From: Roseateles saccharophilus | GTDB lineage: Bacteria; Pseudomonadota; Gammaproteobacteria; Burkholderiales; Burkholderiaceae_C | Length of the DNA stretch: 64,000 nt | Direction: 5' to 3' | Assembly: GCF_004342485.1 (NCBI RefSeq) | Contig: NZ_SMBU01000008.1 | Location: forward strand, 1-64,000 | In this document: one piece after another, positions 1 to 10,763 of the stretch | Numbering within the stretch: the first letter of the stretch is position 1 | Layout of the letters: the number at the start of each line of letters is the position of its first letter | Made by a program: the position numbers and the translations under genes | The notes under the pieces: model-generated | What the model saw: only the letters and a program-made list of their open reading frames with translations | What the model was told of the DNA's origin: nothing | The model's database searches: none

Positions 1-43
1 GGTGCGAGTCCCGTCCAATTCTTCGCGAGACAGCAGCCTTGAC

Positions 44-1036
44 TCAACCTCGAATAGCTTGGGATCGCGAGCCGAAATCTACGCGGGACGTAACACGGAT
101 CAGCCCGGCCTGCGCGCGCGTGGACGGTTCCGCCGAGCGATGCTCCATCAGCTCGGCAAAGCCGCGGATGCTCGTCAACGGCGTACGAAGCTCGTGGGAG
201 ATGGCGGCCAGGAACTCGGTCTTGGCCCGGTTCGCGGCCTCGGCGGCTTCGAGCGCTCGCGCCAACTCAGACGTCCGGGCGGCGACCTCGAACTCGAGCC
301 GGCCGCGATGCAGGCTCATGCGATGGTCCCGCGCCGATATCAGCAGCGTCAGGAAGAGCAGCGCCAGCGTGGCGCCCGCGATCAGGGCGGCCAGCCCGTC
401 GCCGCGCAGGCCGTCGACGCTGCGGCAGACACTGTCGGCCGGAACCTCTGCCGCGGCCATGCCGGTGTAATGCATGCCGGCGATCCCGCAGGCCATGACC
501 AGCGCCGCGCCGGCCTGCCACCAGAACCCATGCCTGCCGGTGGCGTTGCGGATGCGGAAGAAGATCAGCAGGGCCAGCGCCGAGGCCACCACCGCTATGG
601 CCGCCGACAGCGCCACGAGCCCGCCCGACCAGCGTATCGGCGGGTCCATGGACATGGCCAGCATGCCGATGTAGTGCATCGCGCAGATGCCCGCACCCAT
701 CGCCAGGGCCCCGCCGATCAGGCGCAGCCCGCCCAGCCTCTCGCCGGCCGCCAGGCCCAGCGCGATGGCCGACACGCCGACGGCAGCCAGCCAGGAGACC
801 AGCGTGGCACCGTAGTCGTAGCCCAGTGGCACCGGCAGCGAATAGGCCAGCATGCCGACGAAGTGCATGGACCAGATGCCCGTTCCCATGGCCATGGCAC
901 CGGCCAGCCACCAGCCCAGGGCCGCCATGCGATCGGGCGTGCGAACCCGCCGGGTCAGGTCCAGCGCGGTGTAGGAGGCGACGGCGGCGATCAGGAAGGA
1001 CAGCCCGACCAACCAGAGGTTGTAGGAAGCGATCAT
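44..1036 (-). CDS. Truncated MHYT-domain sensor histidine kinase
   Basis: The 330-residue product starts with an MHYT sensor domain, an integral-membrane unit thought to sense small ligands such as O2, CO or NO. Three signatures are visible, MHFVGM, MHYIGM and MHYTGM, each within hydrophobic helices over roughly residues 1-240. A short linker helix and a HisKA dimerisation domain follow, with the phospho-acceptor H-box SHELRTPLTS. The protein then stops about 35 residues past the H-box, so the HATPase catalytic domain is missing. The last 16 residues (VTSRVDFG..., bases 47-94) do not resemble the usual continuation of a HisKA helix, which suggests a breakpoint near base 95. Without an ATP-binding domain it cannot autophosphorylate. 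I regard it as a gene remnant or a sequence-junction artefact rather than an intact kinase. It lies downstream of the stress-protein gene on the same strand. Confidence 0.75.
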   Translation of the reverse strand: MIASYNLWLVGLSFLIAAVASYTALDLTRRVRTPDRMAALGWWLAGAMAMGTGIWSMHFVGMLAYSLPVPLGYDYGATLVSWLAAVGVSAIALGLAAGERLGGLRLIGGALAMGAGICAMHYIGMLAMSMDPPIRWSGGLVALSAAIAVVASALALLIFFRIRNATGRHGFWWQAGAALVMACGIAGMHYTGMAAAEVPADSVCRSVDGLRGDGLAALIAGATLALLFLTLLISARDHRMSLHRGRLEFEVAARTSELARALEAAEAANRAKTEFLAAISHELRTPLTSIRGFAELMEHRSAEPSTRAQAGLIRVTSRVDFGSRSQAIRG

Positions 1037-1140
1037 CGACAGGGAGCCCGCGCGGCGCGGTGCCGGCGATTATTCCCGAGCAATTCGGTGCCAGCCCGGT
1101 TCGCACGCGGGGCGCCCACAGGCTACGCGCAGGCCTGTGC

Positions 1141-1170
1141 CCGGCATGGCGCGCCACCGCGCCATGCCGG
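1141..1170 (-). terminator. Perfect 13-bp hairpin between usp and the kinase remnant
   Basis: Bases 1141-1153 (CCGGCATGGCGCG) pair perfectly with 1158-1170 around a 4-base loop. The hairpin lies just past the stop codon of the universal stress protein gene on the minus strand. It has no clear T-run, so it may attenuate transcription or protect the mRNA end rather than act as a classical intrinsic terminator. Confidence 0.4.
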
Positions 1171-1195
1171 CATCAAGTCACGACGGCCAGGGGCC

Positions 1196-1651
1196 TCAGC
1201 GATCGTCGCTGCCCGCCCGCCAGACGAGGACCGGCAGCTCGGCGTGGGCCAGCACCCGCTGGGTCTCGCTGCCCAGCAGCAGGCCTGTCAGTCCGCGCCG
1301 GCCATGCGAGGCCATCACGATCAGGTCGCATTGCAGGCGCTTCGCGGCCTGGCAGATCGCGTCGTGCGGATGGTCGCTGCTCTCCATCAGGGTCTCGCAG
1401 GGGACCCGGGCCTCGGCAGCGGTCGTACGGACGAAGGCCAGGTAGCGCTCCGCGTGCGCCAGCACCTCGGCGGCGAACTGCTCCCGGGACTCCGAAAGCT
1501 CGGCCACCCGATAGCTGAGGACATGGAATTCGGGCGCCGCATGGATGCCCGTCACCTTGGCGCCGAACTGGCGCGCCATTTCGATGCCGCAGAAGACGGC
1601 GCGTTCCGAAAAACTCGATCCGTCGGTGGGAAGCAGGATGTGCTTGAACAT
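1196..1651 (-). CDS. Universal stress protein, UspA family
   Basis: This 151-residue protein is one complete Usp domain, the usual size for single-domain members. The N-terminus MFKHILLPTDGS is the typical first beta strand with its nucleotide-contacting Asp. The C-terminal stretch ASHGRRGLTGLLLGS followed by LPVLVW matches the ATP-binding G-x2-G-x9-G-(S/T) signature of ATP-binding Usp proteins. Such cytoplasmic proteins promote survival under stress, and the exact role here is unknown. The start is supported by a strong upstream GGAGG ribosome site on the minus strand. The gene stands alone, between the efflux-operon hairpin and the kinase remnant. Confidence 0.9.
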   Translation of the reverse strand: MFKHILLPTDGSSFSERAVFCGIEMARQFGAKVTGIHAAPEFHVLSYRVAELSESREQFAAEVLAHAERYLAFVRTTAAEARVPCETLMESSDHPHDAICQAAKRLQCDLIVMASHGRRGLTGLLLGSETQRVLAHAELPVLVWRAGSDDR

Positions 1652-1790
1652 GATGCACCTCCATGGTGGCCGGGTGCGCAGGCGGCACGGCTCAATCGGG
1701 CCCGTCCGAGCGGCCCGACCGGACCCGGCTCACAGGCGGGTCGCTTCGACGGAAATGCTACGCCGCTGCGAACCGGATAGAAAGCGGCGG

Positions 1791-1830
1791 CCCTGCCCTG
1801 TCGGCCGCCGCGGGCAGCGGCCGGGCAGGG
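1791..1830 (-). terminator. Long hairpin downstream of the efflux operon
   Basis: CCCTGCCC (1791-1798) pairs with GGGCAGGG (1823-1830), and an inner GGCCGC/GCGGCC helix (1803-1808 with 1817-1822) extends the stem. It sits 13 bases past the stop codon of the outer-membrane-factor gene, at the end of the minus-strand operon. The following T content is weak, so this is a probable but imperfect terminator. Confidence 0.5.
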
Positions 1831-1842
1831 TCTTGACCTGCA

Positions 1843-3258
1843 TCAACCGCCGCTGGCCGCCCAGCCGCCGCCCAGCGCCTTCACGAGCTGGGCCGTGGCG
1901 GCCCATTGCGCGCCATGCAGCTGGGCCAGGGCCCGCTCCGTCGCCAGCGGCGTGCGCTCGGCCTCGGTCACGTCGAGGTAGCTGACCGCGCCCTTGTCGT
2001 AGCGGCTGCGGGCCACGGCCAGGGCCTGGCTGCTGGAGGCCAGCGTGCGGTTCTGGGCATCGACGACGGCGGCGCGGCCCTGCAGTTCGGCCAGCGCATC
2101 GTCCACCTCGCGCAGCGCCTGCAGCATGCGGCCGCGGAAGGTGGCGAGGGACTCGTCGACCTGGGCCTTGGCACCGGCCAGGTTGGCCTTGTTGCGGCCA
2201 CCTTCGAAGACGGGCAGCGAGATGCTGGGGCCGACGCTGTACAGGCGCGCCGGCGCCGACATGAGGTCGCCGAGCGCCTTGCTCTGGTAGCCGAAGCTGC
2301 CGGTCAGGTGGATGGACGGGTAGAAGGCCGCCTCAGCGATGCCGACCTGGGCGGTGGCCGCGTGCAACTGCGCGAGGCTCTGGGCCAGGTCGGGGCGGCG
2401 CTGCAGCAGTTCGGACGGCAGGCCGGCGCGGATCTGCGGCGGCGTGGCCAGCGCCGCGGGCGCCTGCAGCTGCAGCTCGGCGGCGGCCTGGCCGGTCAGT
2501 GCGGCGATCTGATTGGTGACCAGTGCCTGGCGGCGCGGCAGGTCGGCCACGTCGGCGTCGGCCGAGGCGAGTTCGGCCCGCACGCGCTCCAGGTCCTGCA
2601 TGGTCGACGAGCCGGCGTCGAAGCGGGTCTGCGCGACCTGGAAGGCCTTGGCGCGGCTGTCGCGCAGGCGCTGCAGGGCCGTGGCCTCGTCGGCCAGCGC
2701 GCGCCACTGCCAGTAGGCGGCGGCGACATCGGCGGTCAGCGCGACGCGCGCGGCGGCGGCGTCCAGCGTCGAGGCGTCGAGCTGGGCCTGGGCGCCCTCG
2801 GCCTCGCGCTTCACGCGGCCCCAGAGGTCGATCTCCCAGCCCAGCGACGCCTGCAGGCCGGCCTGCCAGCCTTCGAAGGTGATGGCCTTGCCGCCTAGCA
2901 CGGGCGTCGTGACGGACTTGGCCGAGGTGCGCAGCCCGGTCTCGCTGGCACCGACCTCGACGCGCGGCAGTTCGTCGGCCTGCGTGGCGCCGAACACGGC
3001 GCGTGCTCTCCCGATGCGCGCGGCCGCGGCGGCCAGCGTGGGGCTGGCCTGCAGGGCCTGGGCTTCGAGCGCGTTGAGCTGCGCATCGCCAAACATCAGC
3101 CACCAGTCACGCTGCAGCTCGGCGCCGGCCACCGGCGCGGCGGCACGGTAGGCCGCGGGCGCGTTGGCGGCGGGGGCCTGGTAGTTGGGGCCCAGCGTCG
3201 TGCAGGCGGCGAGAGCGGCGGTGGCGACGAGGGTGAGGACGGTCTTGAGTTGGATCAT
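1843..3258 (-). CDS. Outer-membrane efflux lipoprotein, NodT/OprM family
   Basis: This is a TolC-like outer-membrane channel of a tripartite drug efflux pump, 471 residues long. The chosen start gives MIQLKTVLTLVATAALAAC, a lipoprotein signal peptide with lipobox LAAC (Cys19), and has a GGGAG ribosome site. A longer upstream start would bury the signal peptide. The body shows the two-fold repeat of long amphipathic helices and the GPNYQAP start typical of NodT-family factors, with FYPSIHLTGSFGYQS and SLPVFEGGRN before the second repeat. It is the last gene of the minus-strand pirin-EmrA-EmrB-OMF run and begins 17 bases after emrB, so all three pump parts are probably co-expressed. The substrate cannot be read from the sequence. 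Confidence 0.92.
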   Translation of the reverse strand: MIQLKTVLTLVATAALAACTTLGPNYQAPAANAPAAYRAAAPVAGAELQRDWWLMFGDAQLNALEAQALQASPTLAAAAARIGRARAVFGATQADELPRVEVGASETGLRTSAKSVTTPVLGGKAITFEGWQAGLQASLGWEIDLWGRVKREAEGAQAQLDASTLDAAAARVALTADVAAAYWQWRALADEATALQRLRDSRAKAFQVAQTRFDAGSSTMQDLERVRAELASADADVADLPRRQALVTNQIAALTGQAAAELQLQAPAALATPPQIRAGLPSELLQRRPDLAQSLAQLHAATAQVGIAEAAFYPSIHLTGSFGYQSKALGDLMSAPARLYSVGPSISLPVFEGGRNKANLAGAKAQVDESLATFRGRMLQALREVDDALAELQGRAAVVDAQNRTLASSSQALAVARSRYDKGAVSYLDVTEAERTPLATERALAQLHGAQWAATAQLVKALGGGWAASGG

Positions 3259-3274
3259 GGTTGATCTCCCGGAT

Positions 3275-4858
3275 TCAGTGGGCGGCTTCTGCGGCGGCAG
3301 CGCCACCCAGAACCTTCTTGCCGAGCCAGACGATGCCGATGCAGGCGCACAGCGAGATGCCCAGGACCAGGAAGGCGTCGTTGTAGGCCATCACGAAGCT
3401 GTCGCGGCGCACGACGCTGTCCAGCGCCCGCATGGCCATGTCCTGGGCTGCGGCGAGGTCCACGCCCTTGGACGCGAAGTTCTGCGCGAGCGCGTCCAGA
3501 CGCGCTTGGGTGCTGGGATCGTAGAGGCTGATGGCCTCGCCGACGCGGTTGCTGTGCAGGTGCTCGCGGTTGGTCAGCAGCGTGGCCAGCGTGGCGATGC
3601 CGACCGAGCCGCCGAGGTTGCGCATCATGTTGAACATGCCCGAGGCGCTGGGCAGCAGCTGCGGCGGGATGCCGTTCACCGCGAAATTGGTCAGCGTGAT
3701 CATGATCAGCGGCTGGCCCAGGGCGCGCACGATCTGCGCGGCGATCAGCTCGGGGCCGGCCGTGTCCGCGCTCATGTGGGTGTTCATGAAGCAGGAGGTC
3801 GCGAACAGCGCCAGGCCCAGACTCATCATGATGCGGTTGTCCAGCTTGGTGGACAGCTTGGCCGCGAAGGGCATGATGAAGAGCTGCGGCAGGCCCATCC
3901 ACATGATCACCAGGCCGATCTGCATCGGCGTGTAGTTGGCGATCTGGCCGAGGTAGAGCGGCAGGATGAAGGCCGAGCCGTAGAGGCCCATGCCGGTCGT
4001 GAACGCGATGAAGCCGGCGATCAGGAAGCTCGGGCGGCCGAGGATGTGCAGGTCGATGAAGGTGTTCCTGCGCGTCAGGCCGCGCCAGGCCCAGCCATAG
4101 ATGCCGCCGATGGCGAGCACGGCCGCCGCGACGATGAAATGGCTCTGGAACCAGTCCTTGGCATTGCCCTCCTCCAGCATCGCGGTCAGCGAGCCCAGGC
4201 CCACGGCCATGAACAGGATGCCCCACCAGTCCACGTCGCGCAGCAGCTTGAGGTTCATCGGCTCCTTGTCCAGACCGGCGCTGACGCCCAGCATCAGCAG
4301 CACGCCCGGCACCCAGTTGATGTAGAAGATGCTGGGCCAGCCGTAGAGCTCGGTCAGGTAGCCGCCCACCGTGGGGCCCAGGGTCGGCGCCAGCGTGGCG
4401 GTCATGCCGAACAGGGCCAGGCCGATGGGGCGCTTCTTCAGCGGCAGCTTGCGCGTGACCAGGGTCATCGCCATCGGGATCATCACGCCGCCCGTGAAGC
4501 CCTGGGCCGCGCGGAAGGCGATCATGCTCTCCAGGCTCCACGCCATGCCGCACAGCGTGCTGAAGACGAGGAAGAGCGCGACGTTGACGACCAGGTAGCG
4601 GCGCGTGGAGAACACCATCGCCAGGAAGCCGGCGAGCGGGATGACGACGATCTCGGCGACGAGGTAGGCGCTGGAGATCCAGGAGCCCTCTTCCTGCGTG
4701 GCCGACAGCGCGCCGAGGATGTCCTTCAACGAGGCGTTGGTGATGGCGATGTCCAGCACCGCCATGAAGGCGCCCAGCAGGCTGGACAGCACGGCCAGCC
4801 AGGTCCGCATCGGCACCTTGCTGCCGGGCGGCGGCGGGAGATAGTTTTCGTTGCCCAT
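3275..4858 (-). CDS. emrB: MFS drug:H+ antiporter, EmrB/QacA (DHA2) family
   Basis: The 527-residue inner-membrane protein has the about 14 hydrophobic segments expected of DHA2-type major facilitator transporters. The first helix carries LDIAITNAS, a variant of the LDxTIVNVA motif. Motif A-like (FSTRRYLVV) and motif C-like (TLAPTLGPTVGG, the antiporter motif) stretches are present. With the upstream EmrA adaptor and the downstream lipoprotein channel it would expel toxic compounds directly across both membranes using the proton gradient. The gene is separated from emrA by about 160 bases that contain a GC-rich repeat, an unusual gap inside this operon. A symbol by homology is reasonable, but the physiological substrate is unknown. 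Confidence 0.92.
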   Translation of the reverse strand: MGNENYLPPPPGSKVPMRTWLAVLSSLLGAFMAVLDIAITNASLKDILGALSATQEEGSWISSAYLVAEIVVIPLAGFLAMVFSTRRYLVVNVALFLVFSTLCGMAWSLESMIAFRAAQGFTGGVMIPMAMTLVTRKLPLKKRPIGLALFGMTATLAPTLGPTVGGYLTELYGWPSIFYINWVPGVLLMLGVSAGLDKEPMNLKLLRDVDWWGILFMAVGLGSLTAMLEEGNAKDWFQSHFIVAAAVLAIGGIYGWAWRGLTRRNTFIDLHILGRPSFLIAGFIAFTTGMGLYGSAFILPLYLGQIANYTPMQIGLVIMWMGLPQLFIMPFAAKLSTKLDNRIMMSLGLALFATSCFMNTHMSADTAGPELIAAQIVRALGQPLIMITLTNFAVNGIPPQLLPSASGMFNMMRNLGGSVGIATLATLLTNREHLHSNRVGEAISLYDPSTQARLDALAQNFASKGVDLAAAQDMAMRALDSVVRRDSFVMAYNDAFLVLGISLCACIGIVWLGKKVLGGAAAAEAAH

Positions 4859-4886
4859 GTCAGTGGTCCGTCGAGCCGCGGTTCAT

Positions 4887-5019
4887 GAATTTGCGGGCCG
4901 AGTGCCGGGCCGCTCCCAAGCCGGCCCGCGTTGGGCGATGTGCTTGCCGGTCGATACGGCAAGCATCGCCGTCCCCGCGGGGGACCGGCCAAGGTAATCC
5001 TTGGACGAGGGGCTCCATC
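4887..5019. repeat. GC-rich intergenic repeat, copy A, with an internal hairpin
   Basis: The element fills the emrA-emrB gap and begins right after the emrA stop codon. Read on the minus strand it contains GAGCCCCTCGTCCAAGGA, a CCAAGG...CCTTGG palindrome, GGTCCCCCG and GGCTTGGGAGCGGCCCGGC. Copy B at 15707-15783 shares these blocks in the same order. Copy A carries an extra hairpin (4935-4970, arms GGCGATG..TGCTTGCCG and CGGCAAGCATCGCC) that copy B lacks. It has no coding content. Confidence 0.7.
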
Positions 5020-6126
5020 TCACTCGCCCAGTTCGACTTCCACCTGCACCGACAGGCCCGGCACGATGCGCGCGGCCTGCTCGCCCAGGCCCTTCAGGCT
5101 GTCGGCGTCGAACACCAGCTTGACCGGCACGCGCTGCACGATCTTCGTGAAGTTGCCGGTCGCGTTGTCCGGCGGCAGCAGCGCGAAGCTGGCGCCCGAG
5201 GCGGGCGAGAAGCTGTCCACCTTGGCCAGCAGGTCCTGGCCGGGAAAGGCGTCGACCTTGACGTGCACCTTCTGGCCCGGCTTCATGCGGGCAAGCTGGG
5301 TTTCCTTGAAGTTGGCGACGATCCAGGTCTCGGGCTCGACGATGGCGGCGAGCTGCTGGCCCGGCTGCACGCGCTGGCCCACCTCGACCGTGCGCTTGCC
5401 GATGCGGCCGTCGGCCGCGGCGCGCACCTCGACATAGCCGAGCTGGTTCTGCGCATCCTTCAGCTGGGCCTGCGTGGCGCTCTTCTGCGCGTTGGCGGAC
5501 TGGCGGGCGCTCTCGGCGGCGGCCACGGCCTCCCTGGCGGCATTGGCGCTGGCCTTGCGGGCGGCCAGGTCGGCACGGGCCACGTCGCGGGCGGCGAGCG
5601 CGGCGTCCAGCTCCTGCTTGGACGTGGCGCGCAGCTCGGCACCGAACAGCGCCTGGCTGCGCTTGGCGTCCAGCTCGGTGCGGGCCAGCACGGCCTCGGC
5701 CTGGGCCACCTGCGAGCCCGTAGCGGCGGCCTGCGCCTTGGCTTGGGCGATCTGCGCGGCGCTGGTCGCAATAGAAGCGTCGGCCTGGGCGATCTGGGCC
5801 TTCAGGCGCTCGACCTGCACGGCCGCGTCGGCCGGGTCCAGGCGCAGCAGCACGTCGCCGGCCTTCACGAGGACGTTGTCCTGCATGCGCATCTCGGTGA
5901 CGACGCCGGCCACGCGCGTCGCGACCGGGTGCAGGCGGCCGGCGACAAAGGCGTTGTCCGTCTCGACCAGATGCTGGCTGCGCCACCACATGCGGCCGCC
6001 GAGGCCGAGGCCGCCAGCCAGCAGCAGAGCGCCGATGACCAGCAGCGGCACGGGCGGGCCGCTCTTTTTGTCGGCCTGGGCGGCAACGGGCGGCTTCAGC
6101 GCGGCGATGTCTTGCGGTGCGTTCAT
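5020..6126 (-). CDS. emrA: HlyD/EmrA-family periplasmic adaptor of multidrug efflux
   Basis: This membrane-fusion protein links the EmrB transporter to the outer-membrane channel. In its 368 residues a short cytoplasmic N-terminus precedes one transmembrane helix (VPLLVIGALLLAGGLGLGG, about residues 26-44). The first half-lipoyl domain (DNAFVAGRLHPVATRVAGVV) follows, then a long alpha-helical hairpin rich in Ala and Gln over about residues 95-215, the second lipoyl half (GYVEVRAAADGRIGKRTVEVGQ) and a beta-barrel domain. This order is typical of EmrA. The gene lies 16 bases downstream of the pirin gene and ahead of emrB on the minus strand, supporting one transcript. Confidence 0.93.
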   Translation of the reverse strand: MNAPQDIAALKPPVAAQADKKSGPPVPLLVIGALLLAGGLGLGGRMWWRSQHLVETDNAFVAGRLHPVATRVAGVVTEMRMQDNVLVKAGDVLLRLDPADAAVQVERLKAQIAQADASIATSAAQIAQAKAQAAATGSQVAQAEAVLARTELDAKRSQALFGAELRATSKQELDAALAARDVARADLAARKASANAAREAVAAAESARQSANAQKSATQAQLKDAQNQLGYVEVRAAADGRIGKRTVEVGQRVQPGQQLAAIVEPETWIVANFKETQLARMKPGQKVHVKVDAFPGQDLLAKVDSFSPASGASFALLPPDNATGNFTKIVQRVPVKLVFDADSLKGLGEQAARIVPGLSVQVEVELGE

Positions 6127-6142
6127 TTCGAGTTCCTTGTCG

Positions 6143-6964
6143 TCAAACGTGTGTGTGTTGCCGGGGGCAGAGGCGGCCCATGCCGCCGGACTGGAAGCGC
6201 TGCAGTGCCGCCACGACCTGGCCTTCGTCGCTCATGACGAAGGGGCCGTGGCGCACGATGGATTCGTACAGGGGACGGCCGGAAAAGCAGGCCAGGCGCA
6301 ACGGCTCGTCCGCCGTCAACACGGCCCGACCGCCCAGCGGCAGGCACAGGGCGCGGCCGGCGGACAGCGGCAGCTCGCCGGCTTGCCCTCTGCCATGGAT
6401 GACGACGGCGAAGCCCCGCTCGCCATCCGCCAGCGTGAAGTCGAAACTGGCCCCGGCCTTCACATCCACGATGGCCAGCGCCGTGGGCCAGGGCAGCGCC
6501 AGCTCCGCCGTGCCGCCGAAGACCTGCACGGCCTGCCAGCCGGGGCCCACGCGGCGCGGCATCTGCTCGGCAGCCAGGCGCATCACCGTCGGGGCGCGCA
6601 GCTTCTGCTCGGCCGGCAGGTTGACGAAGATCTGCAGGCCATGGGCCTCGCAGCCGGCCTCGGCCGGGAATTCGTCGTGCATGACGCCGCGGCCGGCCAG
6701 CGTCCAGTGCAGGCCGCCGGGCAGGATCTCGTGCTCGCCGCCCAGGGAATCGCGGCTGACCAGCCCGGTGGCCGAGTCGTCGAAGAGATAAGTCACCGCC
6801 GAGAAGCCGGCATGCGGATGCGGCGCGAAGGCCGCCTCGCTCATCCGGAAGTGGTCGACCAGGATGAAGGGGTCGAGCAGCGCCAACGGCTCGCGCCAGC
6901 CCTCGGCGTGAAAGCCAGCGCCGACGCGATGCGGCTGGGGCGGGAGCAGGCGAGGCGTTGACAT
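6143..6964 (-). CDS. Pirin family protein
   Basis: Pirins are bicupin proteins; some members, such as YhhW, have quercetinase activity and others act as redox-sensing cofactors. This 273-residue product starts with MSTPRLLPP; an ATG 27 bases upstream is less likely. The N-terminal cupin shows LLDPFILVDHF and HPHAGFSAVTYLFD with the metal-binding His pair, then ILPGGLHWTLAGRGVMHDE. The C-terminal cupin (YESIVRHGPFVMSDE) has the normal family ending. It is the first gene of the efflux operon and diverges from a LysR regulator. This suggests that its substrate, perhaps a phenolic or flavonoid compound, is linked to the inducer or cargo of the pump; that link is inferred. Confidence 0.9.
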   Translation of the reverse strand: MSTPRLLPPQPHRVGAGFHAEGWREPLALLDPFILVDHFRMSEAAFAPHPHAGFSAVTYLFDDSATGLVSRDSLGGEHEILPGGLHWTLAGRGVMHDEFPAEAGCEAHGLQIFVNLPAEQKLRAPTVMRLAAEQMPRRVGPGWQAVQVFGGTAELALPWPTALAIVDVKAGASFDFTLADGERGFAVVIHGRGQAGELPLSAGRALCLPLGGRAVLTADEPLRLACFSGRPLYESIVRHGPFVMSDEGQVVAALQRFQSGGMGRLCPRQHTHV

Positions 6965-7065
6965 GATGGCCGCGACTGTAGAGAGTTCCATTTACGGCGA
7001 ATAGGCACAAAATTCAAACGCATCGTTCCAGAAACGAAACGAAATAAATCGAGATCATTCCCGCC
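6965..7065. promoter_or_regulatory. Divergent promoter region, pirin-efflux operon versus LysR regulator
   Basis: These 101 bases separate the two divergent start codons and are clearly more AT-rich than the flanking genes (AAAATTCAAACG, GAAACGAAATAAATCG). A CGTT...AACG partial palindrome lies at about 7024-7036. LysR regulators commonly bind such shared regions to activate the divergent operon and repress themselves. No confident T-N11-A box or promoter hexamer could be fixed by eye. Confidence 0.5.
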
Positions 7066-10651
<3,586 letters not shown>

Positions 10652-10763
10652 CTAGAGTCTGGCCACTTTCCCGGACCGGGAAAGGCGGCCGGGTCCTGCA
10701 GTCGATCGGCCGAAGCAGCCGCCCCACGACGAGGGCGGCGTCGAACCCAACGGAGACCGACCC

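Noticed and set aside
1-30. tRNA-like T-arm sequence GGTGCGAGTCCC at the window edge
   Set aside because: The usual TTC of the T-loop is TGC, no CCA end follows, and the rest would lie outside the window; there is no support for a tRNA or attachment site.
2-1780. A 592-residue open frame on the plus strand over the kinase and stress-protein genes
   Set aside because: It is Arg/Gln/His-rich, shows no domain pattern and lies antisense to two recognisable families; it is a GC-driven shadow frame.
4887-5019. Insertion sequence or CRISPR repeat between emrA and emrB
   Set aside because: There is no transposase, terminal repeats with target duplication or regular spacing; it fits a small intergenic repeat instead.
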